13,626 nucleotides of DNA, taken from positions 1-13,626 of the forward strand of contig JBIQHD010000056.1 in the NCBI GenBank assembly GCA_044508835.1. Reading direction: 5' to 3'. Source of the DNA: JAKFDI01 sp044508835 (GTDB taxonomy: Bacteria; Pseudomonadota; Gammaproteobacteria; Burkholderiales; Burkholderiaceae_C). Under the pieces are notes generated by a model, which was not told where the DNA came from, did not search any database, and was given only the letters and a program-made list of their open reading frames with translations. Below are positions 13,572 to 13,626 of this stretch, piece after piece; the first letter of the stretch is position 1; the number at the start of each line of letters is the position of its first letter. Both the position numbers and the translations under genes were made by a program.

Positions 13572-13626
13572 TGGTGGGTGCTGAGGGGTTCGAACCCCCG
13601 ACCTACGCCTTGTAAGGGCGCCGCTC
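13572..13626 (-). tRNA. tRNA-Val (anticodon UAC), 3' portion
   Basis: 55 nt of a tRNA cut by the right edge; the acceptor 5' strand and D arm lie outside. On the minus strand the anticodon stem GCGCC/GGCGT encloses CTTACAA (13610-13616) with anticodon TAC at 13612-13614. The T arm GGGGG/CCCTC encloses TTCGAAC. The acceptor 3' strand AGCACCC, A73 and an encoded CCA ending at 13572 follow. A tRNA-Val directly before ppiD is, as I recall, a common betaproteobacterial arrangement. Confidence 0.93.

Overview
This is a high-GC stretch of bacterial chromosome, most likely from the betaproteobacterial order Burkholderiales. The evidence is the gene content and order (surE-pcm-nlpD-rpoS; tRNA-Val followed by ppiD; carA-carB), the N-terminally extended Pcm, and the strong GC bias at third codon positions, which leaves long empty frames antisense to nearly every gene. 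I see no insertion sequence, phage gene, CRISPR array, integrase or origin. Almost everything is core genome.

Layout from left to right. Minus strand: the start of carB (cut by the window edge) and the complete carA, encoding carbamoyl-phosphate synthetase. A 292-bp divergent intergenic region with a spaced 14-bp inverted repeat and an imperfect direct repeat separates carA from a plus-strand Bax-inhibitor-1 family membrane protein gene. That gene ends at a strong hairpin terminator and faces rlmD (minus strand; 23S rRNA m5U1939 methyltransferase). Divergent from rlmD is a plus-strand gene for a 194-residue protein that looks like a SLOG (LOG/DprA-like nucleotide-binding) fold. It runs tail-to-tail, with a 15-bp gap, into rpoS. 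Reading along the minus strand, 8035 to 4414 is the stationary-phase and repair cluster surE-pcm-nlpD-rpoS: nucleotide phosphatase, protein isoaspartyl repair, amidase-activator lipoprotein and the general stress sigma factor. Divergent from surE is a plus-strand two-component pair: a NarL-type response regulator followed by a large polytopic sensor kinase resembling ComP in layout. A tRNA-His(GUG) gene follows and ends in a perfect 22-bp-stem bidirectional terminator shared with the convergent ppiD (periplasmic chaperone, minus strand). Upstream of ppiD lie a second hairpin terminator and the 3' part of a tRNA-Val(UAC), cut by the right edge.

The least explained items are the SLOG-like protein, the uncharacterised kinase/regulator pair beside the rpoS cluster, and a promoter arrangement at rlmD and surE in which a -10-like hexamer, then CCGCG plus one base, then the start codon would give leaderless mRNAs. 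I do not see a clearly new multi-gene system. Promoter calls are by eye and weak; protein family calls rest on conserved motifs recognised without a database search.
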